Positions 9,301 to 16,281 of a stretch of DNA of 64,000 nucleotides are shown in pieces. The stretch is from contig NZ_AQUZ01000016.1 of assembly GCF_000372465.1 (NCBI RefSeq), positions 62,001-126,000 on the forward strand. The letters run 5' to 3'. The stretch's first letter is position 1; each line of letters starts with the position of its first letter. The notes below the pieces were generated by a model. The model had not been told where the DNA came from, did not search any database, and was given only the letters and a program-made list of their open reading frames with translations. The stretch comes from Kribbella catacumbae DSM 19601 (GTDB lineage Bacteria; Actinomycetota; Actinomycetes; Propionibacteriales; Kribbellaceae). Position numbers and translations under genes: made by a program.

Positions 9301-10072
9301 CACTGGTCAGCTCGACGAGGTCCGGGCGGATCTGGGCATGGTTCCCGACGCTGAACTCGCGATGCGGGCCGGCTACCCGAGGCCGGCCGAGGGGCAACTG
9401 GGTCGCTTCGTGAACGACTCGACCGGTGAGAGGTACACGGCGGTCACTTCTGCGGTCGTACGTCCTGGCTATCGCTACGAGCGGTCGCTCGGGGCGCCAG
9501 TCCCAGCAGGGCAGAACACGACCTCGCTGGTCGAAGGAGGCCTGATCTACACCGTCCGGCCGACGAACGTACCGGTCCAGCCGGTGTACCGCTGCAAGCA
9601 GGGCACGAGCAGCTTCGACTCGCTCGACGCGGCGTGTGAGGGCGGCACCAAGGTGGAGCTGGCCGGATACGCGCTGGCCTATGCGCGGATGGCCCGCTAC
9701 TACAGCACGACCGCGATCGACCACACGACCACGGCCGACGGCCCGCCGGCCGGCTACCGGTACGAGGGCGCGCAGGGCTGGCTCACGAAGGTGACCGATG
9801 TTCCGGGCACCCAACCGGTGTACTCCTGCCGCGACGGCATCGACAACTTCCTGTCGGACCAGGCTGACTGCGAGGGCAAGACCGCGCTCGGCAGGCTCGG
9901 CAACGTCTGGACTCAGGCGCCGCAGGGTCAGGCCAGTACGCCGGTCGTCCGCTGCAACTTCAACGGGCAGCGCTTCGTGTCGCTCTCGCCCACCTGTGAG
10001 GGATTCCCGGTCGAGCGGACGCTCGGCTACACCCTCACCGGCCTGCCCACCGTCACCCCCACGTTCTCCTGA
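3350..10072 (+). CDS. Giant secreted protein with six LamG-like domains, partner of the RHS toxin
   Basis: 2240 residues from ATG 3350, chosen because GGGGAGG ends 6 bases upstream; an in-frame ATG at 3296 has no such site. A Sec signal peptide covers about residues 1-36 (hydrophobic SIVLTLTAVTLPLGAATAVGA), followed by a proline/lysine-rich linker. Residues about 300-480 (YPVTIDPDWRTYEKTYW, then a jelly-roll-like stretch) resemble the DNRLRE-type region found in actinobacterial RHS-associated proteins. Six tandem LamG/concanavalin-like domains follow, starting near residues 704, 920, 1138, 1357, 1587 and 1803, each opening with a W(K/R)(F/L)D-type strand and containing SFSVSAWV and YVNG motifs. 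The C-terminal 220 residues hold cysteine-containing repeats. The stop is 15 bases before the RHS gene start, so it is probably exported with, and displays or supports, that protein. The ligand is unknown. Confidence 0.85.
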   Translation: MRSRYAMSRWAKGLTGSIVLTLTAVTLPLGAATAVGAGQQVAKLPAGQPPKPPAKATTPKVKVAPNEAQARAAATRQGTPVEVSALRTETRTVVAQPNGELNLEISAVPVRAKKGDTWTAIETGLVRRTDGALVPKSATVDLAFSGGGSELPMVSYGKDGKRLALTWPGALPTPKVSGDTATYAEVLPGTDLILRATATGYTQHLVVKTAVAAKNPALDKIRLGLTTKNLTIRTTTGGGLEALDAKGAVAFTAPPSAMWDAGSGKAVAGVKVDAKSLTLIPDLALLRGPKTVYPVTIDPDWRTYEKTYWTSVVSGNGGTAYPNTSPGGNNVAQVGYCNFSGCNGIGVARSYFQFDTGAWGFLQGKRIMGGTLDSAVVHSGNCTDSRHNLYGSSAVGSGTTWNNKPGGSHLSGVDVPRANSAGGCGGWKEVHFPVPGSAISTGGLSTYYIEAGSETDSSFWRKYDPAATKLRVRFNTAPNNPYDLATDPTLPAPCKWCAGKTYFSGNTISLKANLSDPDNNSVQPQWDIWTNGVVDSRFGGTQGSGARHDTTAQLTDGATIDWYVRGWDHDENNGHLLDSSLYVRGPGPFVVDKTPPSSMPKVTGSLYREDNRWHGGVGVPGTFTVERTEKDLPDEGTKDVDHYLWGTVNPPNTRAEASGLGGSASFDFVPTVDGPQDLFVQSVDRAGNKSAIKTLHIYVRAGNGALSQYPLNGSTTDEAYLGDKDGTLQGAPTYGPGAVGSALRLDGVNDYFAAPSAARTDNSFSVSAWVKPESQSDTRGMAIASQQGNRASGFYLNYRGDTKKTTFMLVSADQDNPAARGTEGPALQRGVWTQVTGVFDRPANRVRLYLNGVKVGDTQLPADFVPWHAAGPLTVGREKWNGVVGNPWLGAIDEVQVFDRVLSDTEVRSSVGRDNVRTGQWKFDELAGQTARNDVDGGVDLLLTGRAAFTGTSGGALGGGLRLPGGDPADFASGGPVVRTDQSFTTAAWVNLAEAPSDGNNRTALSAEGTVNSAFFLGYRALDGGKWELHMPSEDKTVPRPGDAMVRSDVAAQLNTWTHLAAVYDAPAHQMRLYVNGKHAGTTAQNNGFNATGPLTVGRGKWEGGQTNPWKGLVDDVRAYSRELSESELAGIVARSNVTVANWKLDGNPADSSGRTPALTGELIGGPAWTGGQTNVPADSDLALKLIGNGAHLAAPSPLPDLRNSFSVAAWAKLDADAKHASVVSQDAGRLSVFNLHVSWDKRWVVVMRSCDANMNCTETRAAGPAPQVGVWTHLAAVYDASAGQLSLHVNGVVAGTQDYRHAGIQSEPIMRLGRATWSTGAVVDPFPGAIDDVAVYNRMLFADEIQTMAGRDLSLAHNWRLDEPSGPTAADAVGARVGTLAGPTRVPGRLGNALNFNGTSDAVSTAGVDVDTAKSFTVSSWVKLRELCDLGSNLVCRTTAVSLDGGATSKFRLGHVRDTDNNQLGAWTFEMPEADGTVTKASVSATESDVNQWVHLVGVYDAKAHQLWLYVNATRQDDGTLQRPWAAAGGLQLGRGRVANDAAEYWPGAIDDVRLYVGALDKSRIESLVASYPKQGGGTPVLPTDTAAYWKFDDDKGTVGVDSSGHGKTATMKGGSGWIPGRQGVGAWFDGTSGYAETAASVIDTTKSFSAGAWVYLTQTDQGNRTILAQDGNRVSGFLLQYNGQSGKWAAVVPSGDKDDPLDNIVLTSAQKARANHWTHVAMVYDARPDSKQLKLYVNGVLSAAQVGVTPLAATGPTTIGRAKWNGGAVDFFPRGIDDVRVFTRALSDGEMRKVHDDVGYPNMGSWRFDDDSPRDWSWRTNASTLAGTASYPASPIAGKALQLDGSSAITTQWWAAQPQDSFTVSAWAKLDRTDKIATVLGQDGDQISSFVLQYRPALGKWVFGAPSGDEDGAQSRYAVSNQPAVAGQWTHVAGVHDYAARQLRLYLNGALTGTLSDVALPEKWGSFSIGRAKVNGVAGDFFTGQLDEVRADLGMVPDAELAMRAGYPRPAEGQLGRFVNDSTGERYTAVTSAVVRPGYRYERSLGAPVPAGQNTTSLVEGGLIYTVRPTNVPVQPVYRCKQGTSSFDSLDAACEGGTKVELAGYALAYARMARYYSTTAIDHTTTADGPPAGYRYEGAQGWLTKVTDVPGTQPVYSCRDGIDNFLSDQADCEGKTALGRLGNVWTQAPQGQASTPVVRCNFNGQRFVSLSPTCEGFPVERTLGYTLTGLPTVTPTFS

Positions 10073-10087
10073 GTGCAGAGGACTCTG

Positions 10088-13000
10088 ATGCGTAGATCCC
10101 TAGTTCGTCCTGCCCGCAAACCCGCGGCCGTACTGGCCGCGCTGGTGCTGACGGCAACCCTGACGACGACAGTCGCCACCCCTACGGTCGCGGCTGCGAC
10201 CAGCGGCCCCTCCGTGCCGTTGCCGAACACAACGTCGGTACCGTCGACCAAGCAGTCGATGACCTCGCGCCCTGAGGACCAGGCGACCAGCAATCAGTTG
10301 CACGGCGACCAGGCGACGTCCGCTGCTCCGAAAGAAGGCTCTGGAACCTCGAAGGCGACGTCCTTGTCGCAGTCGGCGACCTGGGCGGTCTCGGCGCAGT
10401 CCGGCGACTTCAGCTGGTCCTACCCGCTGCGGGTGCCGCCTGCGCCGGGCGGGCTCCAGCCCAATCTCGCCTTGTCGTACTCGAGTTCGACGGTCGACGG
10501 GCGGACCAGTGCGACCAACAACCAGGCCTCCTGGGCCGGCGACGGCTGGTCACTGGAGCCAGGGTTCATCGAGCGCTCGTACTCCGGCTGCGCGGACGAC
10601 AAGGAAGGCAGCACCAAGGGGCAGAACACGCCGGACCTGTGCTGGCGCTCGGACAACGCCACGGCCGCCTACAGCGGCGGTGGCGGCCAGCTGATCCTCG
10701 GTGCGAACGGCTGGCGCGCCAAGCAGGATGACGGCTCCCGGGTGGAGCGGCTGTTCGGCGCGGACAACGGTGACGGCGACAAGGAGTACTGGCGCATCAC
10801 CGACACCGGCGGTACGCAGTACTACTTCGGCTCGCGGAAGGAGTCGAAGTCCACCTGGACCGTCCCGGTGTTCGGTGACGACACCGGCGAGCCCTGCCAC
10901 GGCAACACCTTCGAGCAGTCGTCTTGTACGCAGGCCTGGCGCTGGCAGCTCGACAAGGTCGTCGACCGGCACGGCAACGTGATGCTCTACAACTACGTGC
11001 CGGAGACGAGCACGTACGGCATGAACGTCAAGGACACCGCTGTGCCCTACGTGCGGGGCGGCTACCTGTCCTCGATCGAGTACGGGCTCAACGAGTCGGT
11101 GGAAGCTGCGCCGACCGGCCGGGTCGACTTCGCGGTGGCTGACCGTTGTGTTCCGGGCAGCACCTGCACGCTGGACAAGAAGGACAACTTCCCGGACGTC
11201 CCGCTGGACGAGCAGTGCGCCGCGACCTGCAAGGACAACTACGCGCCGACCTTCTGGACCACCAAGCGGCTTGCCTCGGTGACCACCAGCGTGCGCCGTG
11301 AGGCGGGCTTCGGCGAGGTCGACCGCTGGACCCTCAACCACCAGTTCCCCGACCCGGGCGACGGCGAGAAGGCGGCGCTCTGGCTGAAGTCGATCACCCA
11401 CCGCGGCCTGGCCGGCGCTACGCCGATCACGATGGACCCGGTCACCTTCGAAGGCGCCAAGCTCGCCAACCGGGTGTACCAGGCCGACAATCTGTCGCCG
11501 ATCATCCGCTACCGGATCACCGGCATCGTGTCCGAGGCCGGCGGTTTCACCTCGATCAACTACGCGGCACCGGACTGCCTGTCCGCGCCCACCAACCCCG
11601 AGACGAACACCAAACGCTGCTTCCCGGTCCGGTGGACCAGGAAGAACTTCGCCGAGCGCACCGACTACTTCAACAAGTACGTCGTCGCCTCGGTGGTGCA
11701 GTCCGACCGGATCAGTGCCAATCCGCAGCAGCAGACCAGCTACGAGTACCTCGACGGCGCCGCCTGGCACTACGACGACTCGGAGTTCACTCCGGCCGAC
11801 AAGAAGACCTGGAACGACTACCGCGGCTACGGCCGAGTCCGGATCCGCAGCGGCGTACCGAACGACCCGTCCGGCCCGGTCACCATGACGGAGCAGCGCT
11901 TCTACCGCGGCATGAATGACGATCACCTGCCGACCGGCAAGCGCGTCGCCAACGTCACCGACTCCGAGGGCGGCAGCCACCCCGACCACGACTGGCTCAA
12001 CGGCTCGCCACTGGAGACCATCAAGTACCTCGGCGACAGCGACACCGTCGTCAGCAAGTCCATCTCCCAACCGGTCTGGCAAGGCCCGACCGCCACCCGC
12101 GGCGACTTCAAGTCCTACATCGTCGGCCAGGGCAGCAGCACCAACTACACCGCGCTCGACAACAACCGCGGCTGGCTCAAGACCAAGGCCACCACGAAGT
12201 ACGACGACCGCGGCCTCCCGACCGAGACCAACGATCTCGGCGACCTCACCCGCGCCGATGACGACAAGTGCACCCGGACCACGTACGCCCGTAACACCGA
12301 CAAGTGGCTGCTGAGTCTTCCGTCGCGGGTCCAGTCGGTCACGGTCGCCTGCGATGCCACCCCGGCGTACCCGGCCGATGCGCTGTCCGACGTCCTCACC
12401 ACCTTCGACGCGACCGGCAACGCCACCAAGTCAGAAAAGCTGGACCGGCACCCCGCCGCAGGCCCCGTCTACATCACCACTGCGACTCGCACCTTCGACG
12501 TCTACGGGCGCGAACTCACCAAGACGGACGTCCTCGGTGCGACCTCCAAGCTCGCCTACACCCCGGCAACCGGCGGCGCAGTCACCCAGACGATCTCGAC
12601 AAACGCCGCCGGCCACACGATGACCGACGTTCTCGACCCTGCCTGGGGCGTAGCGATCACGAGCATCGACGCGAACCAGCGAAAAGCCGAAACGGCGTAC
12701 GACGCCCTGGGCCGCGTAGTCGAGGTCTGGCTCCCCAACCGGCCGCGCAGCGCGAACCCGACCGGCAACCAGCGGATCAGCTATGCGATCCGCAGCAATG
12801 CTCCCTCGGTCGTCAGCACCAGCAAGCTCGGCCCGACCGGCAAGTACACCACCTCCAACACCCTGTACGACGGCCTGCTGAGAGCCCGGCAGATCCAGTC
12901 GCCGGCTCCGGGCGGTGGACGGTTGCTCAACGACACCCGCTACGACTCACAGGGCCGGGTCCACAAATCCACTCAGCCGTACTTCAACGACGCCGCTGTC

Positions 13001-15781
13001 GATGACCAGCTGTGGACCGCGAGCGATGCGGAGGTCCCCGGTCTCACGGTGACCCAGTACGACGGCGCCGGCCGTCCGGTGGAGCAGATCTACCAGGGCG
13101 GTACGAACGAGAAGTGGCGCGCCAGTACCCGGTACGGCGGCGACCGGGTCGATGTCACCCCGCCCGCCGGCGGCACCCCGACCAGCAAGTTCGCGAACGC
13201 GGACGGCCAGACCACTGAACTCCGCCAGTACAAGGCAGCGACGCCGACCGGTGCGTTCGACTCGACCAGCTACACGTACAGCCGGGCAGGCAAGCTCGCC
13301 TCGGTTCGCAACCCGGCAGGCAGCACCTGGACGTACGACTACGACCTGGCCGGGCGCCAAACGAAGGTGGATGACCCCGACAAGGGCATCGCGACCATGA
13401 CGTACGACGCCGTAGGCCAACTCATCACGCAGACCGATGCCCGTGGCGTCACGCTGACCAACAGCTACGACGTTCTGGGCCGGAAAGTGTCGGTACGCAC
13501 TGGCGACACCGTCCTGTCCGAGTGGACCTACGACACCGCCGGCTTCGGCAAGGGGCAGGCCGCGACCGAGACCCGGTATGTCGCCGGCACGGCGTATCAG
13601 AGCGCCGTGACGTCGTACAACGCGCTCAACCAGCCGCTGCAGACCAGAGTCACCATTCCGGAGGAGGAGGGTGGGCTCGCGGGCACCTACACGACGACGA
13701 GCAAGTACAACGTCGACGGGAGCCAAGCGAGCACTACCTATCCGGCCGCGGGAGATCTACCGGCCGAAACCCTCATCCACACCTACGACGATTCCGGGCG
13801 TGCCCTGCGAACCTACGGCGGGCCCAGTGGCTCGACCATCGAATACGCACTCAACACCGACTACACCCGGTACGGCGAGATCCAGCGAGTACATCTCGGC
13901 GAGGGCACTCAGAGGGCCTGGCTGTCGTACTACTACGACGACAACACGCGGCAGTTGAACCGGAAGATCGTGGACGCCGAAGTGAGCCGGCCGATGCAAG
14001 CCGACATCCGGTACACCCGCGACGCGATCGGCAACATCACGTCGATCGCGGATACTCCGCAAGACCAGGTCGACGATGTCCAGTGCTTCCGGTACGACTA
14101 CCTCCGGCGACTGACGGAGGCATGGACTCCTGCGTCCGGCTGCGAGGCAGAGCCGGCGACCGAGTCGCTCAGCGGAGCCGCGCCGTACTGGCATTCCTTC
14201 AGCTACGACCAGTCGGGTAACCGGCTGACCGAGAAGCAGCATGCGGCAGGCGGCGACATCACCCGCCAGTACACCTACCCGGCGGCGGGAGCGGACCGTC
14301 CGCACTCGCTCACGACGGTTGCCACCACCGGACCGTCGGGCACTCGCACCGACAGCTATGGGTACGACGCACTCGGCAACACCACGTCCCGCAAGGTCGC
14401 GGGTCGCGATGACCAACTCGAGTGGAACGTCGAGGGACGCCTGTCGGAGGTCACGGACAAGGCCGGCCGCAAGACCAGCTTCCTGTACGACAACCAGGGC
14501 AACCGCGTCATCCGGCGCGACCCTGCCACGGTCACGCTGTCGCTGTCGGGGCAGGAGCTGAAACTCGACCGCGCATCCGGCACGGTCACGGCCACCCGTT
14601 ACTACGACCATGCCGGTTCGGTGATCGCCGTCCGCACCGGCGCCGGTCTCAGCTGGCTTTCCGGCGACCACCAGGGCACCGCGCAGGTCAGCATCAGCGC
14701 CGAGACCCAGGCGGTGACGAAGCGTCGCCAGACCCCCTTCGGCACAGCACGTGGCGCGGCCGTGGCATGGCCGGATGAGAAGGGATTCGTCGGCGGCACC
14801 AACGACCCGACCACCGGTCTGACCCACCTCGGGGCGCGCGAGTACGAACTGGACACCGGCCGGTTCATCTCGGCCGATCCGATCATGGATCTGTCGGATC
14901 CGCAGCAGATGCAGGGCTACGCCTACTCGAACAACAGCCCGATCACCTTCTCCGACCCGACCGGCGAGAAGTTCTGCGGTTCGGAGGACTGCACCGAGGT
15001 CGCCGTCAACGGCAACTGCTCGTGCAAACCCGCGCCCAGGCCGCTGTCAGTGGAAGTCCAGCCGGACATCCCGAAGAAGGCCAAAGCCACTGTTCCGAAG
15101 GGGATCAAGAACCAGAAGCTGCTGTCGATCTATGCCCACATCTACCCAGCAGCCGGCGACGCCGACTGGACCGGCAGTGGCAAGACTGCCGATGCCATCC
15201 GCAACGAGTTGCTCACCGGCCGCGACACCAAGGGAAAGTGGCACTCGGAGTCCGGACTCGGGGACCTCAAGCGGCTGGTGGAGCTCCTGGAGGAAGACGA
15301 CATCGCCAGAAAGACCGGCCGCGGTGAGCTGACAGCGATCGAGCGCTACCACGCCATCAAGGACGGCAGAGAACTCTGGGGCGCTCTGAACCACGAGGAC
15401 AGTGCCGGGGTGCAGACCCGCAGATTCATCGAGAACCCCGCCCAGGGGACGAGCTTCAAGAACATCATGCGGAAGGTCAACGAAAACGCTGCCTTCCGGC
15501 ACATCTCGAAGGCCAAGTACACCCCCAACGGAGTGACTAAGGGCAACAAGCCCAAGTGGCATCAGGTGCAGGGCCCGGCGGCTCAGGGACTTGCGCGGGG
15601 GATGGGCGCACTCTCGGTCGTGCCGGGCGCCATCGATCTCGGGCGGATCGCGACCACGCCGGGGGCCAGCGTGCCTGACAAGATTGTCGCGGGGACGTGT
15701 TCGGTCGCCGACCCGTTGGGGATCATGTGCGGCCCTGGCGGAATGGCGACGCCCTTCTACGGGATGGATCTGCACGGATGA
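10088..15781 (+). CDS. RHS-repeat polymorphic toxin with SpvB-like N-terminus and variable C-terminal domain
   Basis: 1897 residues from ATG 10088, preceded at 6 bases by GAGG; a GTG at 10073 is less likely. A signal peptide (RKPAAVLAALVLTATLTTTVATPTVAAA) is followed by an SpvB/TcdB-like region (residues about 100-250, FSWSYPLRVPPAPGGLQPNLALSYSS) and a long field of RHS/YD repeats (YDALGR, YDDSGR, YDNQGN). The conserved RHS core, GLTHLGAREYELDTGRFISADPI through NSPITFSDPTGE, lies near residues 1577-1625. In this family the core marks the junction with a swappable toxin tip released inside the shell. The tip here (about 1626-1897) has a short Cys cluster, a charged helical region, and a hydrophobic glycine-rich tail; I do not recognise its activity. 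It overlaps the next gene by ATGA, the usual toxin-immunity layout. Confidence 0.87.
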   Translation: MRRSLVRPARKPAAVLAALVLTATLTTTVATPTVAAATSGPSVPLPNTTSVPSTKQSMTSRPEDQATSNQLHGDQATSAAPKEGSGTSKATSLSQSATWAVSAQSGDFSWSYPLRVPPAPGGLQPNLALSYSSSTVDGRTSATNNQASWAGDGWSLEPGFIERSYSGCADDKEGSTKGQNTPDLCWRSDNATAAYSGGGGQLILGANGWRAKQDDGSRVERLFGADNGDGDKEYWRITDTGGTQYYFGSRKESKSTWTVPVFGDDTGEPCHGNTFEQSSCTQAWRWQLDKVVDRHGNVMLYNYVPETSTYGMNVKDTAVPYVRGGYLSSIEYGLNESVEAAPTGRVDFAVADRCVPGSTCTLDKKDNFPDVPLDEQCAATCKDNYAPTFWTTKRLASVTTSVRREAGFGEVDRWTLNHQFPDPGDGEKAALWLKSITHRGLAGATPITMDPVTFEGAKLANRVYQADNLSPIIRYRITGIVSEAGGFTSINYAAPDCLSAPTNPETNTKRCFPVRWTRKNFAERTDYFNKYVVASVVQSDRISANPQQQTSYEYLDGAAWHYDDSEFTPADKKTWNDYRGYGRVRIRSGVPNDPSGPVTMTEQRFYRGMNDDHLPTGKRVANVTDSEGGSHPDHDWLNGSPLETIKYLGDSDTVVSKSISQPVWQGPTATRGDFKSYIVGQGSSTNYTALDNNRGWLKTKATTKYDDRGLPTETNDLGDLTRADDDKCTRTTYARNTDKWLLSLPSRVQSVTVACDATPAYPADALSDVLTTFDATGNATKSEKLDRHPAAGPVYITTATRTFDVYGRELTKTDVLGATSKLAYTPATGGAVTQTISTNAAGHTMTDVLDPAWGVAITSIDANQRKAETAYDALGRVVEVWLPNRPRSANPTGNQRISYAIRSNAPSVVSTSKLGPTGKYTTSNTLYDGLLRARQIQSPAPGGGRLLNDTRYDSQGRVHKSTQPYFNDAAVDDQLWTASDAEVPGLTVTQYDGAGRPVEQIYQGGTNEKWRASTRYGGDRVDVTPPAGGTPTSKFANADGQTTELRQYKAATPTGAFDSTSYTYSRAGKLASVRNPAGSTWTYDYDLAGRQTKVDDPDKGIATMTYDAVGQLITQTDARGVTLTNSYDVLGRKVSVRTGDTVLSEWTYDTAGFGKGQAATETRYVAGTAYQSAVTSYNALNQPLQTRVTIPEEEGGLAGTYTTTSKYNVDGSQASTTYPAAGDLPAETLIHTYDDSGRALRTYGGPSGSTIEYALNTDYTRYGEIQRVHLGEGTQRAWLSYYYDDNTRQLNRKIVDAEVSRPMQADIRYTRDAIGNITSIADTPQDQVDDVQCFRYDYLRRLTEAWTPASGCEAEPATESLSGAAPYWHSFSYDQSGNRLTEKQHAAGGDITRQYTYPAAGADRPHSLTTVATTGPSGTRTDSYGYDALGNTTSRKVAGRDDQLEWNVEGRLSEVTDKAGRKTSFLYDNQGNRVIRRDPATVTLSLSGQELKLDRASGTVTATRYYDHAGSVIAVRTGAGLSWLSGDHQGTAQVSISAETQAVTKRRQTPFGTARGAAVAWPDEKGFVGGTNDPTTGLTHLGAREYELDTGRFISADPIMDLSDPQQMQGYAYSNNSPITFSDPTGEKFCGSEDCTEVAVNGNCSCKPAPRPLSVEVQPDIPKKAKATVPKGIKNQKLLSIYAHIYPAAGDADWTGSGKTADAIRNELLTGRDTKGKWHSESGLGDLKRLVELLEEDDIARKTGRGELTAIERYHAIKDGRELWGALNHEDSAGVQTRRFIENPAQGTSFKNIMRKVNENAAFRHISKAKYTPNGVTKGNKPKWHQVQGPAAQGLARGMGALSVVPGAIDLGRIATTPGASVPDKIVAGTCSVADPLGIMCGPGGMATPFYGMDLHG

Positions 15782-16281
15782 CGGATGACAGGATCCGGGT
15801 CGGGCCGAACAGCCCCGCGGCCTACGCGCTCGACCCGGCACAGTGGGAGCGAGAGGACGCCGAGCGGGTCAGCACGGGCAGGATGCAGTGGAGCCTGGGA
15901 AGTGAACTCGCGGATCTCTTGTGGATGGTGGTGCCGGAGTCCCGGTCGGCGTTGGCTGCGCAGGCCGGGAAAGAGTTGGCGGCCGCGGCGCAGCACCACC
16001 GATTCCTGACCCCCGCGAGCTACGGCGAGCTGGCTGATCTTACCTGCGCCTCAGTGCTCGTGCCGGCGTTGGCCGAGGGACAGCGGGATGTGGTGGTGAG
16101 GGCGTTGGCGGTGTTGCGCCGGGTGATCTCCGAGGTTGAGGGGGACTTCCGGTGGGAGGCCATTGATGACCGGGTGATTCGCATGCTGGAGAAGGCGGGG
16201 CATGGTGAGGTGTTGGCGGTGATCGACCCGGAGTTGATGGAGCTGGTTCGGGAGACCAGGCGGCGGTTGGGTCAGGATTGA
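15778..16281 (+). CDS. Probable immunity protein to the RHS toxin tip
   Basis: 167 residues, beginning at the ATG that overlaps the RHS stop codon (ATGA, 15778-15781), so translation is coupled. It is a soluble, mostly helical acidic protein (ELADLLWMVVPESRSALAAQAGKELAAAAQHH, then a DVVVRALAVLRRVISEVEGDF helix) with no signal peptide, so it would stay in the cytosol. I do not recognise the family. The immunity role is inferred from its position immediately after the toxin tip and from its small size. Its 3' end overlaps the convergent permease gene by 10 bases. Codon use in the last third is unusually GTG/TTG-rich compared with neighbours. Confidence 0.65.
   Translation: MTDDRIRVGPNSPAAYALDPAQWEREDAERVSTGRMQWSLGSELADLLWMVVPESRSALAAQAGKELAAAAQHHRFLTPASYGELADLTCASVLVPALAEGQRDVVVRALAVLRRVISEVEGDFRWEAIDDRVIRMLEKAGHGEVLAVIDPELMELVRETRRRLGQD

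Noticed and set aside
3350..16281. Tc-toxin complex (TcA/TcB/TcC)
   Set aside because: The RHS protein resembles a fused TcB-TcC shell, but the LamG protein has no TcA-like alpha-pore-forming pattern, so I describe it only as an RHS-associated LamG protein.
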